Shown here piece after piece: positions 26,471 to 35,335 of a DNA stretch of 64,000 bases. The notes under the pieces were generated by a model, which worked only from the letters and a program-made list of their open reading frames with translations, was not told where the DNA came from and ran no database searches. Positions within the stretch are counted from its first letter, which is position 1. The number at the start of each line of letters is the position of its first letter. The stretch comes from JALNZF01 sp964447405. Its GTDB lineage: Bacteria > Nitrospirota > UBA9217. Position numbers and translations under genes: made by a program. The DNA is taken from contig CAYUSP010000002.1 in NCBI GenBank assembly GCA_964447405.1, forward strand, positions 682,001-746,000, written 5' to 3'.

Positions 26471-26500
26471 TCCGGGCCCCTTGCCCCTGGACCCTTGCCC
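26471..26500. repeat. G-rich inverted repeat, right copy
   Basis: The complement reads gggtccaggggcaaggggcc, similar to the left copy at 26019-26040. It lies about 20 bases after the disrupted four-helix-bundle frame and before the ribosome binding site of the next gene. Confidence 0.4.
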
Positions 26501-26519
26501 CGAATCTTAGGAGGTTCCC

Positions 26520-27581
26520 ATGATTCCCATTTTCGTAGCATCCAACACCGGCTTTGCCGGCAGGACATTCATCGCACTGGGCCTAGCGCTTAAGCTTGTG
26601 GACATGGGCTACAAGGTCGGCGTAATGAAGCCCTTAGGCACGGCGCCGGTCAAGAGCGGCAAGGACGTTTATGATGCCGACGCGCTGTTTATCCGCGACA
26701 CCCTGGGACTGGACGATCCTCTTGATATGATCTCGCCCTACGTCATGAGCTACGAAGAGCAGACGCTACTCTATCAAGGCGAGGCCCGTGATGCGAAGAA
26801 GCGGGTGCTCGCGGCATTCAAGTCATTCAAGAACAGGGATTTCCTGATCATCAGCGGTGCAAATGACCTGTTCGAAGGCGCTCTGCTCGGGATCGACGCC
26901 CTGTCGCTAGCCGAGGAGCTGAAAGCGCATGTGCTCATGGTCGAGCCCTGGCGCGGCGATGTGTCTGCGGATGCGCTGTACGGACCGCGACAGGTCCTGG
27001 GAAAGCGCTATGCGGGCGGCGTTTTCAACAAGGTTCCGGAGGCGATGATGGAGCAGGTGAAGGGAACAATAAAGCCGTATCTGGAGAAGAAGGGCGTGAA
27101 CGTTTTCGGAGTCATCCCCAAGGACAAATTCCTCGAATCCGTGACTGTCCGTCAACTAAATGAGATACTGAACGGCAAGGTGCTCTGCTGCGAGGACCGG
27201 CTTGATGAATTCGTGGAAAATTTCATGATCGGCGCCATGGACGTGGACAGCGCACTCAGCTACTTCCGCAGGACCATGAACAAGGCCGTAATCACCGGCG
27301 CACACCGCAGCGACATCCAGCTCGCCGCACTCGAAACCTCGACCAAGTGCATTATCCTTACCGGCGGGTTTCAGACCAATGAGGTTGTTCTCGGAAAGGC
27401 GCGCGTTCGCGGCATCCCCATCCTTTCCGTATCCGAGGACACCTTCTCGGCGATCAACAAGATCGAGCTGCAGATGGGGAAGTCGACGATCCGGGAAACA
27501 CGAAAGATCGAGCGGGCAAAGGCGATGATCTCGTCCGGATTCGACATGTTCGGATTCCTGAAGAAGCTGGGAAAGGTGTAG
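26520..27581 (+). CDS. Phosphotransacetylase N-terminal-like protein (P-loop plus DRTGG)
   Basis: 353 residues. The N-terminal half is a BioD/CobB-like P-loop NTPase domain (PIFVASNTGFAGRTFIALGLALKL; MKPLG). The middle carries a DRTGG-type domain (about 205-320, with VITGAHRSDIQLAALETSTKCIILTGG). This architecture equals the regulatory N-terminal part of long phosphate acetyltransferases, but the catalytic PTA domain is absent. It is therefore likely to sense nucleotides or metabolites and regulate acetyl-CoA or acetate metabolism, not to catalyse acetyl transfer. It follows the ADP-forming acetyl-CoA synthetase. A taggagg ribosome binding site precedes the ATG. Confidence 0.8.
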   Translation: MIPIFVASNTGFAGRTFIALGLALKLVDMGYKVGVMKPLGTAPVKSGKDVYDADALFIRDTLGLDDPLDMISPYVMSYEEQTLLYQGEARDAKKRVLAAFKSFKNRDFLIISGANDLFEGALLGIDALSLAEELKAHVLMVEPWRGDVSADALYGPRQVLGKRYAGGVFNKVPEAMMEQVKGTIKPYLEKKGVNVFGVIPKDKFLESVTVRQLNEILNGKVLCCEDRLDEFVENFMIGAMDVDSALSYFRRTMNKAVITGAHRSDIQLAALETSTKCIILTGGFQTNEVVLGKARVRGIPILSVSEDTFSAINKIELQMGKSTIRETRKIERAKAMISSGFDMFGFLKKLGKV

Positions 27582-27661
27582 GTCTGGCGCTGCTGATGAT
27601 TCTGAACAGGGATTTTGAACTCTTTCTTGACACCCTTCAGCAATAATGCTACTTTCTCGCC

Positions 27662-28534
27662 ATGCTCGTGTATCTCGACGGCCACTTCGTTCCCCGCGAA
27701 CAGGCATTGGTATCGGTCTTCGACCACGGCTATCTCTATGGCGACGGCATCTATGAGACCATGCGCGCTTACGATGGCCGCATTTTCCTTATCGAGAAGC
27801 ATCTCGCTCGGCTCAAGCGATCTGCCAAGGGCATTTCCCTCAAACTTCCGCTGCCGCTTGACGGCATCCGCACTGCTCTGAACGAATCCCTCGTTGTGAA
27901 CAAGCTCCAGGATGCGTATGTGCGGCTCCAGATATCACGAGGGCCGGGAGAGCTCGGGCTCGATCCGGCACTGTGCGCCGCACCAACCATGGTAATCATA
28001 GTAAAACCTTTTCATGACTATCCAGCTGAACTTTTCGAACGCGGAGTAAAGGTTGCGATCGTCAAGACACGCAGGAACCACCCTCTAGCGCTGGACCCCG
28101 CGATCAAGGGTACGAATTTTCTGAACAATATCCTGGCAAAGATCGAAGCGATCAAGGCAAAAGCTTATGAAGGCATTCTGCTGAACTGGCAGGGCTACGT
28201 AGCGGAGGGCACCATCAGCAACATCTTTCTGGTCAGGAAAGGGATATTGTACACTCCGCATACAGATACCGGCATTCTCGCTGGTGTGACACGCGACCTC
28301 GTGCTGCGGCTCGCCCGGAAATTCAAGGTTTCAACACAAGAGGTCCTGGTGTCTCCAAAGGCTTTACTGGCTGCTGATGAATGTTTTATTACGAACACGA
28401 CCATGGAGATCATGCCGGTCAATGCAGTCGGTGGCAAACGGATCGGAAGCGGCAGGCCGGGCCCGGTGACCACGCTGCTGCGTCAGGCTTATCGAAAAGA
28501 GGTGCTCGCATGTTCAGAGATGCAAGCCAGCTAG
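27662..28534 (+). CDS. Class IV aminotransferase (branched-chain type)
   Basis: 290 residues of the fold-type IV PLP enzymes. The N-terminal sequence (YLDGHFVPREQALVSVFDHGYLYGDGIYETMR) is typical, the PLP lysine is in AIKGTNFLNN, and the phosphate-binding EGTISNIFLV and TDTGILAGVTR loops are present. It may be a branched-chain amino acid aminotransferase (IlvE-like), a D-amino acid aminotransferase or aminodeoxychorismate lyase. The motifs slightly favour the IlvE-like group. Its last 25 bases overlap the start of deoC, so the two are translationally coupled. Confidence 0.8.
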   Translation: MLVYLDGHFVPREQALVSVFDHGYLYGDGIYETMRAYDGRIFLIEKHLARLKRSAKGISLKLPLPLDGIRTALNESLVVNKLQDAYVRLQISRGPGELGLDPALCAAPTMVIIVKPFHDYPAELFERGVKVAIVKTRRNHPLALDPAIKGTNFLNNILAKIEAIKAKAYEGILLNWQGYVAEGTISNIFLVRKGILYTPHTDTGILAGVTRDLVLRLARKFKVSTQEVLVSPKALLAADECFITNTTMEIMPVNAVGGKRIGSGRPGPVTTLLRQAYRKEVLACSEMQAS

Positions 28535-29181
28535 CGCAGGTAATCGATCACACGCTAATCCGTCCGGATGCGACGATCAGCGATCTATCGGCAGCGTGCG
28601 AAGCAGCCAAAAAATACGGCTTCGCATGCGTGGTGGTAAACAGCGGTTATGTGGCGAGGGCGAGAGAACTATTGTCAGGCACTCTGGTTAAGGTTTGCTC
28701 GGTCGTCGGATTCCCGCATGGTGCAAACACGACCACGGTCAAGATCGTTGAGGCCATGGAGGCAATGAAAAACGGCGCCAGCGAACTGGACATCGTCATC
28801 AATCTCGGAATGGTGAAATCCGGAAAAATGGATGTTGTGGAGATCGATATCAAGAATGTCATTGCAATGACGCCGCAGAAGGTGCATAAGGTCATCATTG
28901 AGACGGGCAGCCTGGCGCCTGATGAGATCATTCGCGTTTCTCAGCTCGCGATGAAGGCAGGCGCTGAATTTATCAAAACCTCCACAGGGTACGGACCGCG
29001 CGGTGCAACGATTGAGGATGTACGCCTGATACGTCAGGCCGTCGGTCCCGCATGCCGGATCAAGGCATCGGGCGGGATCCGGGACCTTGCTTCGCTGCGC
29101 GCGATGATCGAAGCAGGAGCCGAGCGCGTGGGTACGAGTTTCGGACCAGCGATCATGGAAGAGTACCAGAAGCAACATTGA
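28510..29181 (+). CDS. deoC: Deoxyribose-phosphate aldolase
   Basis: About 223 residues from the ATG at 28510, inside the end of the aminotransferase gene. The protein starts LAQVIDHTLIRPDATISDL. The Schiff-base lysine lies in EFIKTSTGYG (about 150) and the second catalytic lysine in RIKASGGIRD (about 180). It cleaves 2-deoxyribose-5-phosphate to acetaldehyde and glyceraldehyde-3-phosphate, in the cytosol. It is of the short bacterial type. No other deo genes are near. Confidence 0.92.
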   Translation: MFRDASQLAQVIDHTLIRPDATISDLSAACEAAKKYGFACVVVNSGYVARARELLSGTLVKVCSVVGFPHGANTTTVKIVEAMEAMKNGASELDIVINLGMVKSGKMDVVEIDIKNVIAMTPQKVHKVIIETGSLAPDEIIRVSQLAMKAGAEFIKTSTGYGPRGATIEDVRLIRQAVGPACRIKASGGIRDLASLRAMIEAGAERVGTSFGPAIMEEYQKQH

Positions 29182-29219
29182 AACAACCGCAGCAGAGACA
29201 GCCAATCAAAGGATCCCGC

Positions 29220-30128
29220 GTGAACCGTTTCATACATTACCTCATCTCTCCAGCGCACCGATGGAAGGCTCTGTCCGGCTCCATGGTCGTGATCTCAATT
29301 GTCATTCTTACCAGTTTTCAGATACATGCTAGGATCATCGAATCGCGCATCATGACACAAGCGAAGATCGAGGAGGGCTGGAAGGCAGCCGGCATCGTCA
29401 TCACCGAGCATCGCATCCAACAGGGTGAGAATTTCTGGAAGGTTGCGAAGCAATATGGAGTCGATATCGACACGATTGTCGGCGCGAATGCGGGGATAGA
29501 AAAACTTCACGCGTCACTCGGTCAAAAGATACGCGTGCCCAGCAGCAAGGGTGCTGTTCATGCGGTTCTCGAACACGAGGACATCCATGCTATTGCGGCC
29601 CGGTATGGCAAATCTTCAGAAATAATCGCTGCGGTGAACAATCTGGGCCCGAAGCACATACTGGTCCCGGGTCTGGCGTTGTTCATCCCGGGAGCAAAGC
29701 CCGCAATACTTTCTGGTGCAATGGCAGCTCACTACAGTCTGCGGGGCATTTTCGGTTCGCCGCTGCCCGGCAGGATAACTTCGGGCATGGGCCTTCGCAC
29801 ACACCCGGTGGGCGGTTTTCGCGGCAGGCATACCGGAGTGGACCTTGCAGCAGCTGAAGGCACCCGCATCGTTGCCGCAGCAGCAGGCACAGTTGTCCAG
29901 GCCGGGGAAGGCGAATATATCGGCAAATTCGTAATCCTGTCACACAATAATTCGCTAACAACCCTGTACGGACACTGCTCAGAGGTCGTTGCGTTCAATG
30001 GAAAGACGGTGAAAAAGGGCCAGATCATCGCGAAGGTAGGACAGACCGGACGCACCACAGGCCCGCACCTTCACTTTGAGATACGGAAGAGCGGTGTGCC
30101 GCAGGATCCTTTGAAATATCTATGGTAA
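29220..30128 (+). CDS. LysM-M23 family peptidoglycan peptidase
   Basis: About 302 residues from the GTG at 29220. An N-terminal membrane anchor (about 18-38) is followed by two LysM-like repeats (HRIQQGENFWKVAKQYGVD, about 60-105; LEHEDIHAIAARYG, about 110-155). An M23 domain then holds the zinc ligands in HTGVD (about 205) and HLHFE (about 285). The active-site His and Asp are present, so it should be an active endopeptidase or an NlpD/MepM-type divisome factor. It faces the periplasm. It lies directly after deoC with a 38-base gap. Confidence 0.85.
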   Translation: MNRFIHYLISPAHRWKALSGSMVVISIVILTSFQIHARIIESRIMTQAKIEEGWKAAGIVITEHRIQQGENFWKVAKQYGVDIDTIVGANAGIEKLHASLGQKIRVPSSKGAVHAVLEHEDIHAIAARYGKSSEIIAAVNNLGPKHILVPGLALFIPGAKPAILSGAMAAHYSLRGIFGSPLPGRITSGMGLRTHPVGGFRGRHTGVDLAAAEGTRIVAAAAGTVVQAGEGEYIGKFVILSHNNSLTTLYGHCSEVVAFNGKTVKKGQIIAKVGQTGRTTGPHLHFEIRKSGVPQDPLKYLW

Positions 30129-30152
30129 AGAGCACCAGTCTGAACAACTCTG

Positions 30153-30181
30153 TTCGGATTGCAGTTTGAACGTGTTATAAT
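30153..30181 (+). promoter_or_regulatory. Promoter of the 30221 lipoprotein
   Basis: An extended -10 box (TGT then TATAAT at 30176-30181) is preceded by a weak -35 (TTCGGA, 30153-30158) at 17-base spacing. It stands 40 bases before the ATG. Confidence 0.5.
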
Positions 30182-30220
30182 AATTATGTGCGCAAATAAT
30201 CAAACCCGGGAGGACTGAAT

Positions 30221-30796
30221 ATGATTTCGATCATCAGAAAAAAATGGTTTTGTGTCTCGGTAGCTCTTGTGTTTCTGCTTCTGGGCGGCTGCATGGCGGG
30301 AACGCATATGATCACGAAGGACAGCAAGCCCTCCATAACCGCAAAAGCGGACAAGGCGATTCTCGTCATTATTCGGACCACGAGTTTCAATGCGGGTGTT
30401 GTGATCGATAATTTTCTGGATGGCAAAATGATCGGCCAGACACAGGGCAAGGTCTTTTTTACTGCCGAGGTAAAGCCTGGTTCGCATTATGTCATAGCAA
30501 AGGCTGACAATAAGGATACGGCGAAGATACACTTCGAGGCAGGCAAGATCTACATCCTGCAGCAAGGGGTTTTCCCCAGTGTGTGGGGCGCAACGACGTC
30601 CTATATAGTAATGAGTGTGAAGGATTTCCAGAAGGAGGTCCAGGAGGCCACGTATGTCGTCTATAATACGGCGCAGCCGGGGCAGAACATGCCTGACAAG
30701 GATTACAAGGAAGCGAAGGATGATTTTGAAAAGGAAGTCAAGGAAGGCAAGCACAAGGAAATGCTGCAGTACAAGGGTGTTGCCAAGTTGAAATGA
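30221..30796 (+). CDS. DUF2846-like lipoprotein
   Basis: 191 residues with a lipoprotein signal (lipobox LGGC, Cys about 25). The beta-sandwich segment AILVIIRTTSFNAGVVIDNFLDGKMIGQTQGKVFFTAEVKPGSHYVIAKAD resembles DUF2846/carboxypeptidase-regulatory-like periplasmic domains. The C-terminal tail is charged and helical (DDFEKEVKEGKHKEML). The role is unknown. It is likely anchored in a membrane and faces the periplasm. It has its own promoter and is closed by a terminator at 30821. Confidence 0.65.
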   Translation: MISIIRKKWFCVSVALVFLLLGGCMAGTHMITKDSKPSITAKADKAILVIIRTTSFNAGVVIDNFLDGKMIGQTQGKVFFTAEVKPGSHYVIAKADNKDTAKIHFEAGKIYILQQGVFPSVWGATTSYIVMSVKDFQKEVQEATYVVYNTAQPGQNMPDKDYKEAKDDFEKEVKEGKHKEMLQYKGVAKLK

Positions 30797-30820
30797 TAAG
30801 CGCGATTGTGAAGACACAGC

Positions 30821-30853
30821 AAAGCCGGCATCTATCTCATGCCGGCTTTTTTA
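30821..30853 (+). terminator. Bidirectional intrinsic terminator
   Basis: aaagccggcat, a 7-base loop and atgccggctttttt form an 11-bp stem with a T-run on the plus strand and an A-run at the other side. It serves the lipoprotein gene from the left and lpxC from the right. Confidence 0.85.
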
Positions 30854-30872
30854 TTCCTGTCCGAAGCACGCG

Positions 30873-31781
30873 TTACAGAATTGCGTGCTGGAGATAGGCT
30901 GATTGCCGCCTTACCGCTGTTTCCTCGGAGGAACCCACGAGGAGCCAGCTCTGCGGGCTGCTCAGAAGCTTGGCGACCATTTGCGCATTCATTCCGTGGC
31001 CGGATTTATGCGCCACGATATGGCCGATGACCGGCATGCCCAGCAGGGACAGGTCTCCGATGAGGTCGAGTATCTTATGGCGGACGAATTCGTCCTTATA
31101 CCGCAGACCCTCCGTGTTCAGCACTGAGTCCTCGCCAAGCGCCACTGCATTGTCCAGAGAGGCCCCTTTGGCAAGGCCGTTCGCCTGGAGGGTTTTGACC
31201 TCGCTCATGAAGCCGAAGGTGCGGGCATCGGAAATCTCGCGCAGGAACGATTCCTTTCCGGGCTGAAACTGCAGGCTCTGCTCCTTCAGCAGCGGATGGT
31301 TGAAATCAATGAAGTAGGAAATGCTCGTAGTATCCGCAGGCCAGATGGCGAGCTGCTTGTTGCCCTCGCGCACGAAAACCGGCTTGATCACCTTTAGCGA
31401 GGGTTGCGCTGACTCCTGGTACACAATGCCCGCTTCTGCTATGAGTTTCACAAAAGGCCGGGCGCTGCCGTCCATGATCGGAACTTCTTCTGCGTCGATC
31501 TCAATAAACACATTATCGACATTAAGTCCGGCAAACGCCGCCAGAAGATGTTCTACGGTCTTAACGGACACGCCATCCTGGCTGAGCGTGGTGGCATAGT
31601 TAATTGCGGATGTGTTCGAGGCGCATGCCCGGATCCCGGCATCAGCTTTATCTTTGCGGATGAAGACCATGCCATTGCCGGCTGGTCCGGGCCGCAGGGT
31701 CATGGTTACCGGCTTCCCGGTATGGAGGCCGATGCCCTGGCAGGAGATGCTGTTTTTTAATGTACGCTGGTATCTGATCAT
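30873..31781 (-). CDS. lpxC: UDP-3-O-acyl-N-acetylglucosamine deacetylase
   Basis: 302 residues. The start IRYQRTLKNSISCQGIGLHTG, the zinc ligands His in TVEHLLAAF (about 78), the His/Asp motif in RHKILDLIGDL, and the catalytic His in HKSGHGMN are all present. It catalyses the committed step of lipid A synthesis, so the organism makes lipopolysaccharide. It stands alone here, without ftsZ or other lpx genes. Confidence 0.95.
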   Translation of the reverse strand: MIRYQRTLKNSISCQGIGLHTGKPVTMTLRPGPAGNGMVFIRKDKADAGIRACASNTSAINYATTLSQDGVSVKTVEHLLAAFAGLNVDNVFIEIDAEEVPIMDGSARPFVKLIAEAGIVYQESAQPSLKVIKPVFVREGNKQLAIWPADTTSISYFIDFNHPLLKEQSLQFQPGKESFLREISDARTFGFMSEVKTLQANGLAKGASLDNAVALGEDSVLNTEGLRYKDEFVRHKILDLIGDLSLLGMPVIGHIVAHKSGHGMNAQMVAKLLSSPQSWLLVGSSEETAVRRQSAYLQHAIL

Positions 31782-32133
31782 GGTAGTTTCCTTCCTTAAT
31801 AATTGGATCTATGTTAGCAATAGATATGCCAGTCTTCCGTTGAATAAGTATTCATAAAAACAATTAGTTGTATTGGCGGTACGAATTCTCGTTGTAAAAA
31901 TGATGCAGTCGTCAGGAGTTGTGTAGTTATTACGCCACAGCTGCACTCTGGAAAAAAAGAATACTCATATACGCGTAATTGTTCTTCGCGCTTTTCATTG
32001 CTGACGACGCAGCCAACCAGCCAAGGGAATCTTGACCGCTTTGTTTGTCATTGACATATCATGCTCGGGTGTGCTAAATTTTTTTTACACTCGGATTTGA
32101 ACGCACATATCTCATGATTACGACGGGGTGACC
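31782..32133. other. Divergent intergenic region (lpxC / TPR gene)
   Basis: About 350 A/T-rich bases. It should contain the lpxC promoter (not identified) and the promoter listed at 32052. No gene or structured RNA was seen. Confidence 0.4.
32052..32081 (+). promoter_or_regulatory. Candidate promoter of the TPR gene
   Basis: TTGACA (perfect, 32052-32057) is followed after 18 bases by TAAATT (32076-32081), with an A/T-rich stretch after it. It is about 52 bases before the start at 32134. Confidence 0.45.
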
Positions 32134-32859
32134 ATGCAACCGAAGCTCGACGATCTGTATAAACAGGGTATGGATGCTTACGACGCAAGGGATTACGAAA
32201 AAGCGGAGCGTTTGTTTGTCGAGCTGTTAAGCGGCAATCCGGGATTTGCCGACATCCACAACAAACTGGGCATCATCTATAATCAGACGAACCGGCTTGA
32301 GCTTGCTGCAAAAGCTTTTGAAAAGGCCTTGGAAATGAATGCCGGCTATACCGAAGCCTCACTGAACCTGGCCATTACCTACAGCGACCTCGGGAAGTAC
32401 GACAAGTCCCGCCTGGTCTTTGAGCGCGCCTCACACTTCAAGGAAATGACGCAGGACCCGGCGTCCGCATCATCCGGCATTGACCCCTTTGTCAAGGGGA
32501 AGCTGGCGGACGAGCATCTGCGCCTGGGCAACAAGTACTACGAACTCAGGCTCCTGGACGAAGCGATTGACGAGTATCAAAAGGCGCTGCGATTGTCGCC
32601 GAATTTTGCGGACATCATCACGCATCTGGGCATCGCTCTTCGCGACAAGGGGCACTATGACGAAGCCATCAAGGAGCTCAACCGGGCCAAGATATGCAAT
32701 CCCCGCTTCATACCCGCGCGGTTGCACCTCGGGATCACCTATTATTCACAGGGATTCTTCGGCCTTGCCGAGGAGGAATGGCGGGAAGCGCTCGTGTTCG
32801 ATCCCAACAACTCCGCGGTCCGTACCTACCTGAACTTTGTAAAACCCCAGAATTCCTGA
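32134..32859 (+). CDS. TPR repeat protein
   Basis: About 241 residues, soluble, without a signal peptide. Four to five TPR units can be traced (GMDAYDARDYEKAERLF, HNKLGIIYNQTNRLELAAKAF, SLNLAITYSDLGKYDKSRLVF, then ADEHLRLGNKYYELRLLDEAI, HLGIALRDKGHYDEAI, HLGITYYSQGFFGLAEEEW). It is probably a scaffold for protein-protein contacts in the cytosol. It ends 13 bases before a peptide-ABC ATPase gene and may be co-transcribed with it. ATG 32134 is preferred to GTG 32128 because gggg lies in the correct position before it. Confidence 0.75.
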   Translation: MQPKLDDLYKQGMDAYDARDYEKAERLFVELLSGNPGFADIHNKLGIIYNQTNRLELAAKAFEKALEMNAGYTEASLNLAITYSDLGKYDKSRLVFERASHFKEMTQDPASASSGIDPFVKGKLADEHLRLGNKYYELRLLDEAIDEYQKALRLSPNFADIITHLGIALRDKGHYDEAIKELNRAKICNPRFIPARLHLGITYYSQGFFGLAEEEWREALVFDPNNSAVRTYLNFVKPQNS

Positions 32860-32872
32860 TGGAGTCCCGCAT

Positions 32873-33832
32873 TTGGACCTTCTTGACATACAGGGTCTGA
32901 CCACCGAGTTCCACACGCGTGCGGGTATCATCAAGGCGGTTGACAGCCTGAGCGTCAAGGTGCGGGCGGGCCGCATACTCGGACTTGTCGGTGAGTCGGG
33001 ATGCGGCAAGACCGTTACCGCTCTTTCCATCCTCAACCTTGTGCCCTATCCCGGCAGGATTTCCGCCGGAAAGATCCTGTTCGAAGGCCGCGACCTGCTC
33101 ACCCTCCCCGCAGAGGAGATGCGCTCCATCAGGGGAGCGAGGATCTCCATGATCTTCCAGGAGCCGATGACCGCGCTCAATCCCGTCTTCACTGTCGGAA
33201 ACCAGATCGCCGAGGTCCTGACCACGCACAAAGCAGCTTCAACCTCACAGGCCAGGGATTCCGCCGTGGAGCTCCTCCATTCGGTTGGCATTCCCTCTCC
33301 GGACAAGCGCGTGGATGAATATCCTCACCAGCTTTCGGGCGGCATGCGCCAGCGCGTTATGATAGCCATGGCCATCGCGTGCAAGCCGGACCTCATTCTC
33401 GCCGATGAACCCACGACCGCGCTCGATGTCACGATCCAGGCCCATATCCTCGAATTGCTCGCAAGGATCCAGGCGGAAATGGGCATGGCCCTGGTGCTGG
33501 TAACGCATGACCTGGGCTTGATCGCCGAGCGCAGCCACGAGGTTGCTGTAATGTATGCGGGCCGGATCGTAGAGCAGGCTGAAACAGGAGAACTTTTTGC
33601 GAATCCGCAGCATCCGTATACCCGGGGGCTCATGGCATCGATTCCGAAGCAGGGCGAGACGGGCAAGAAGAGGCTGCGCACCATTCCCGGGACCGTTCCT
33701 CAGCTGTATGACCTGCCCAAGGGGTGCACGTTCCTGCCGCGCTGTGATATAAAAACCGCGAAGTGCGAAGTAGAGCCGGCCCTCGTTGAAGTGAAGCCGG
33801 GACATCTCGTAAGGTGCTGGGAAGCGAAATAG
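32873..33832 (+). CDS. dppD: Peptide/nickel ABC transporter ATPase (OppD/DppD type)
   Basis: 319 residues. Walker A GESGCGKT (about 42), Q-loop, ABC signature LSGGMRQRVMIAMA, Walker B DLILADEPTTALD, and the H-loop are present. The C-terminal OppD/F extension with its cysteine-rich KGCTFLPRCDIKTAKCEVEP motif is typical of oligopeptide transport ATPases and binds an Fe-S-like cluster in some members. It starts at TTG, with ggag upstream. There is no permease or substrate-binding gene in this window. Confidence 0.88.
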   Translation: MDLLDIQGLTTEFHTRAGIIKAVDSLSVKVRAGRILGLVGESGCGKTVTALSILNLVPYPGRISAGKILFEGRDLLTLPAEEMRSIRGARISMIFQEPMTALNPVFTVGNQIAEVLTTHKAASTSQARDSAVELLHSVGIPSPDKRVDEYPHQLSGGMRQRVMIAMAIACKPDLILADEPTTALDVTIQAHILELLARIQAEMGMALVLVTHDLGLIAERSHEVAVMYAGRIVEQAETGELFANPQHPYTRGLMASIPKQGETGKKRLRTIPGTVPQLYDLPKGCTFLPRCDIKTAKCEVEPALVEVKPGHLVRCWEAK

Positions 33833-33935
33833 AAACAATGCGAATTGCGAATCTCGAAATGATCCAGTATAGATCGTAAATCTTGATGAGGCATAGCCTC
33901 AGACAAATGAATCACATAAAAAATACAAAGCGATC

Positions 33936-34021
33936 TCACACGAAGGCACGAAGCCACGAAGAATTCAGGATTCAAAATTCCAGATTTAAGGTTTTCTTCG
34001 CGTACTCTGCGGCTTCGTGTG
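33936..34021. repeat. Palindromic intergenic element (acgaag family)
   Basis: Left arm tcacacgaaggcacgaagcc (33936 onwards, continuing cacgaagaa) and right arm ttcttcgcgtactctgcggc (33994 onwards, ending in cttcgtgtga) are imperfect inverted repeats around a 30-base loop. Such cacgaag repeats are a widespread non-coding type in bacterial genomes. It splits the two ABC ATPase genes, leaving a 315-base gap that holds no gene. Confidence 0.6.
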
Positions 34022-34147
34022 AAATTTGATGCTGCTTTGCTTGGAAAAGTTTGACTTAGAAAATATAATTCCGGTTCGTCAAGCTCCATAATTTAAACAT
34101 TAGCGTGGATTTTATTGCAATTCGCAATCCACAAATCGAAATTCATT

Positions 34148-35110
34148 ATGACCGACGATTTCCTGACGTTAGAAAAACTCTGCAAGACCTTTCCCGTGAA
34201 GGCAGGTCTGGGCAAGACTCTCCATGCGACTGCGGTGGACCAGGTGTCGCTTTCCGTGGGACATGGCGAGGCGCTTGGGCTTGTGGGCGAGAGTGGCAGC
34301 GGCAAGTCGACGCTTGGCAGGCTGGCGCTGCGGCTCCTGGTGCCGACGTCCGGCAGCGTTTCCTTCGAGGGGAAGGATCTTTCGTTGCTCGACAAGCAGG
34401 ACTTACGCGCGCTCAGGAAGAAGATGCAGATCATCTTCCAAGACCCGTTTGCATCACTCAATCCCCGCATGCGCATTCAGGAAATAATTACCGAGCCGCT
34501 GGTGATCCACGAGCTTGCAAAAAAAAATGAACTTGAGGAGCGGGGTGCTGTGCTGCTCAAGAAGGTGGGGCTGCCGGAAGACGCATTGAGGCGCTATCCC
34601 CATGAATTTTCGGGCGGCCAGCGGCAGAGGATCGGCATTGCGCGGGCGCTGGCCTCCGGACCATCCTTCATCGTCGCGGACGAACCGGTATCAGCCCTCG
34701 ACGTATCGGTCCAGGCGCAGATCATCAATCTGCTGGAGGACCTGCGCAACGAGATGAAACTCTCGTTCCTCTTCATTGCGCATGATTTGAACATCGTGCG
34801 CCACTTCTCGGATCGCGTGGCAGTGATGTACCTCGGCAAGATCCTCGAGATTGCTCCTGCCGAGGAAATTTACCGGAATCCCTCCCATCCTTACACCGAG
34901 GCCCTGCTGGCAGATATCCCGGTCGCTGACCCGACAATCAAGAAAAAGCACATCCTGCTCAAGGGTGACATCCCGAGCCCCACGCAGATTCCGCCCGGCT
35001 GCCGCTTCCACACCCGCTGCATCCATCGCTTTGAGCCCTGCGATAAGGTCGTCCCTAAAACCACAGACCTCGGCAACGGGCATTATGTTGATTGCCATCT
35101 TCGGGGGTAA
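34148..35110 (+). CDS. dppF: Peptide/nickel ABC transporter ATPase (OppF/DppF type)
   Basis: About 320 residues. Walker A GESGSGKSTLG, signature FSGGQRQRIGIARALA, Walker B FIVADEPVSALD and the C-terminal GCRFHTRCIHRFEPCDKV Cys motif are present. The ATG at 34148 (MTDDFLTLEKL) fits the family; an upstream in-frame TTG would add 11 unusual residues. It is the F-type partner of the ATPase at 32873. Permeases and a binding protein must lie elsewhere if they exist. Confidence 0.88.
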   Translation: MTDDFLTLEKLCKTFPVKAGLGKTLHATAVDQVSLSVGHGEALGLVGESGSGKSTLGRLALRLLVPTSGSVSFEGKDLSLLDKQDLRALRKKMQIIFQDPFASLNPRMRIQEIITEPLVIHELAKKNELEERGAVLLKKVGLPEDALRRYPHEFSGGQRQRIGIARALASGPSFIVADEPVSALDVSVQAQIINLLEDLRNEMKLSFLFIAHDLNIVRHFSDRVAVMYLGKILEIAPAEEIYRNPSHPYTEALLADIPVADPTIKKKHILLKGDIPSPTQIPPGCRFHTRCIHRFEPCDKVVPKTTDLGNGHYVDCHLRG

Positions 35111-35335
35111 CGCTGCTGGATCGAGATCTGTGATTTCGCAAGAGACAACCTGGCAGACTTTATCACGTATCGTTTTATGTTCGCCCTATCTTTTGCAATT
35201 CTAATAACAACACCCCCCGGTTCTCACATCTGCAAATCCCTTTTCCGACCGCTTTCCTGATAAAACAGCAGGTTATGTTTTGGCACGCGGGATGCAATAT
35301 ACCAGGCAAGGCAGCGCGAAAGGGAGGAACAGAAC

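Noticed and set aside
32873..35110. Complete oligopeptide transporter operon
   Set aside because: Only the two ATPase genes are present. No permease or binding protein gene lies within the window.
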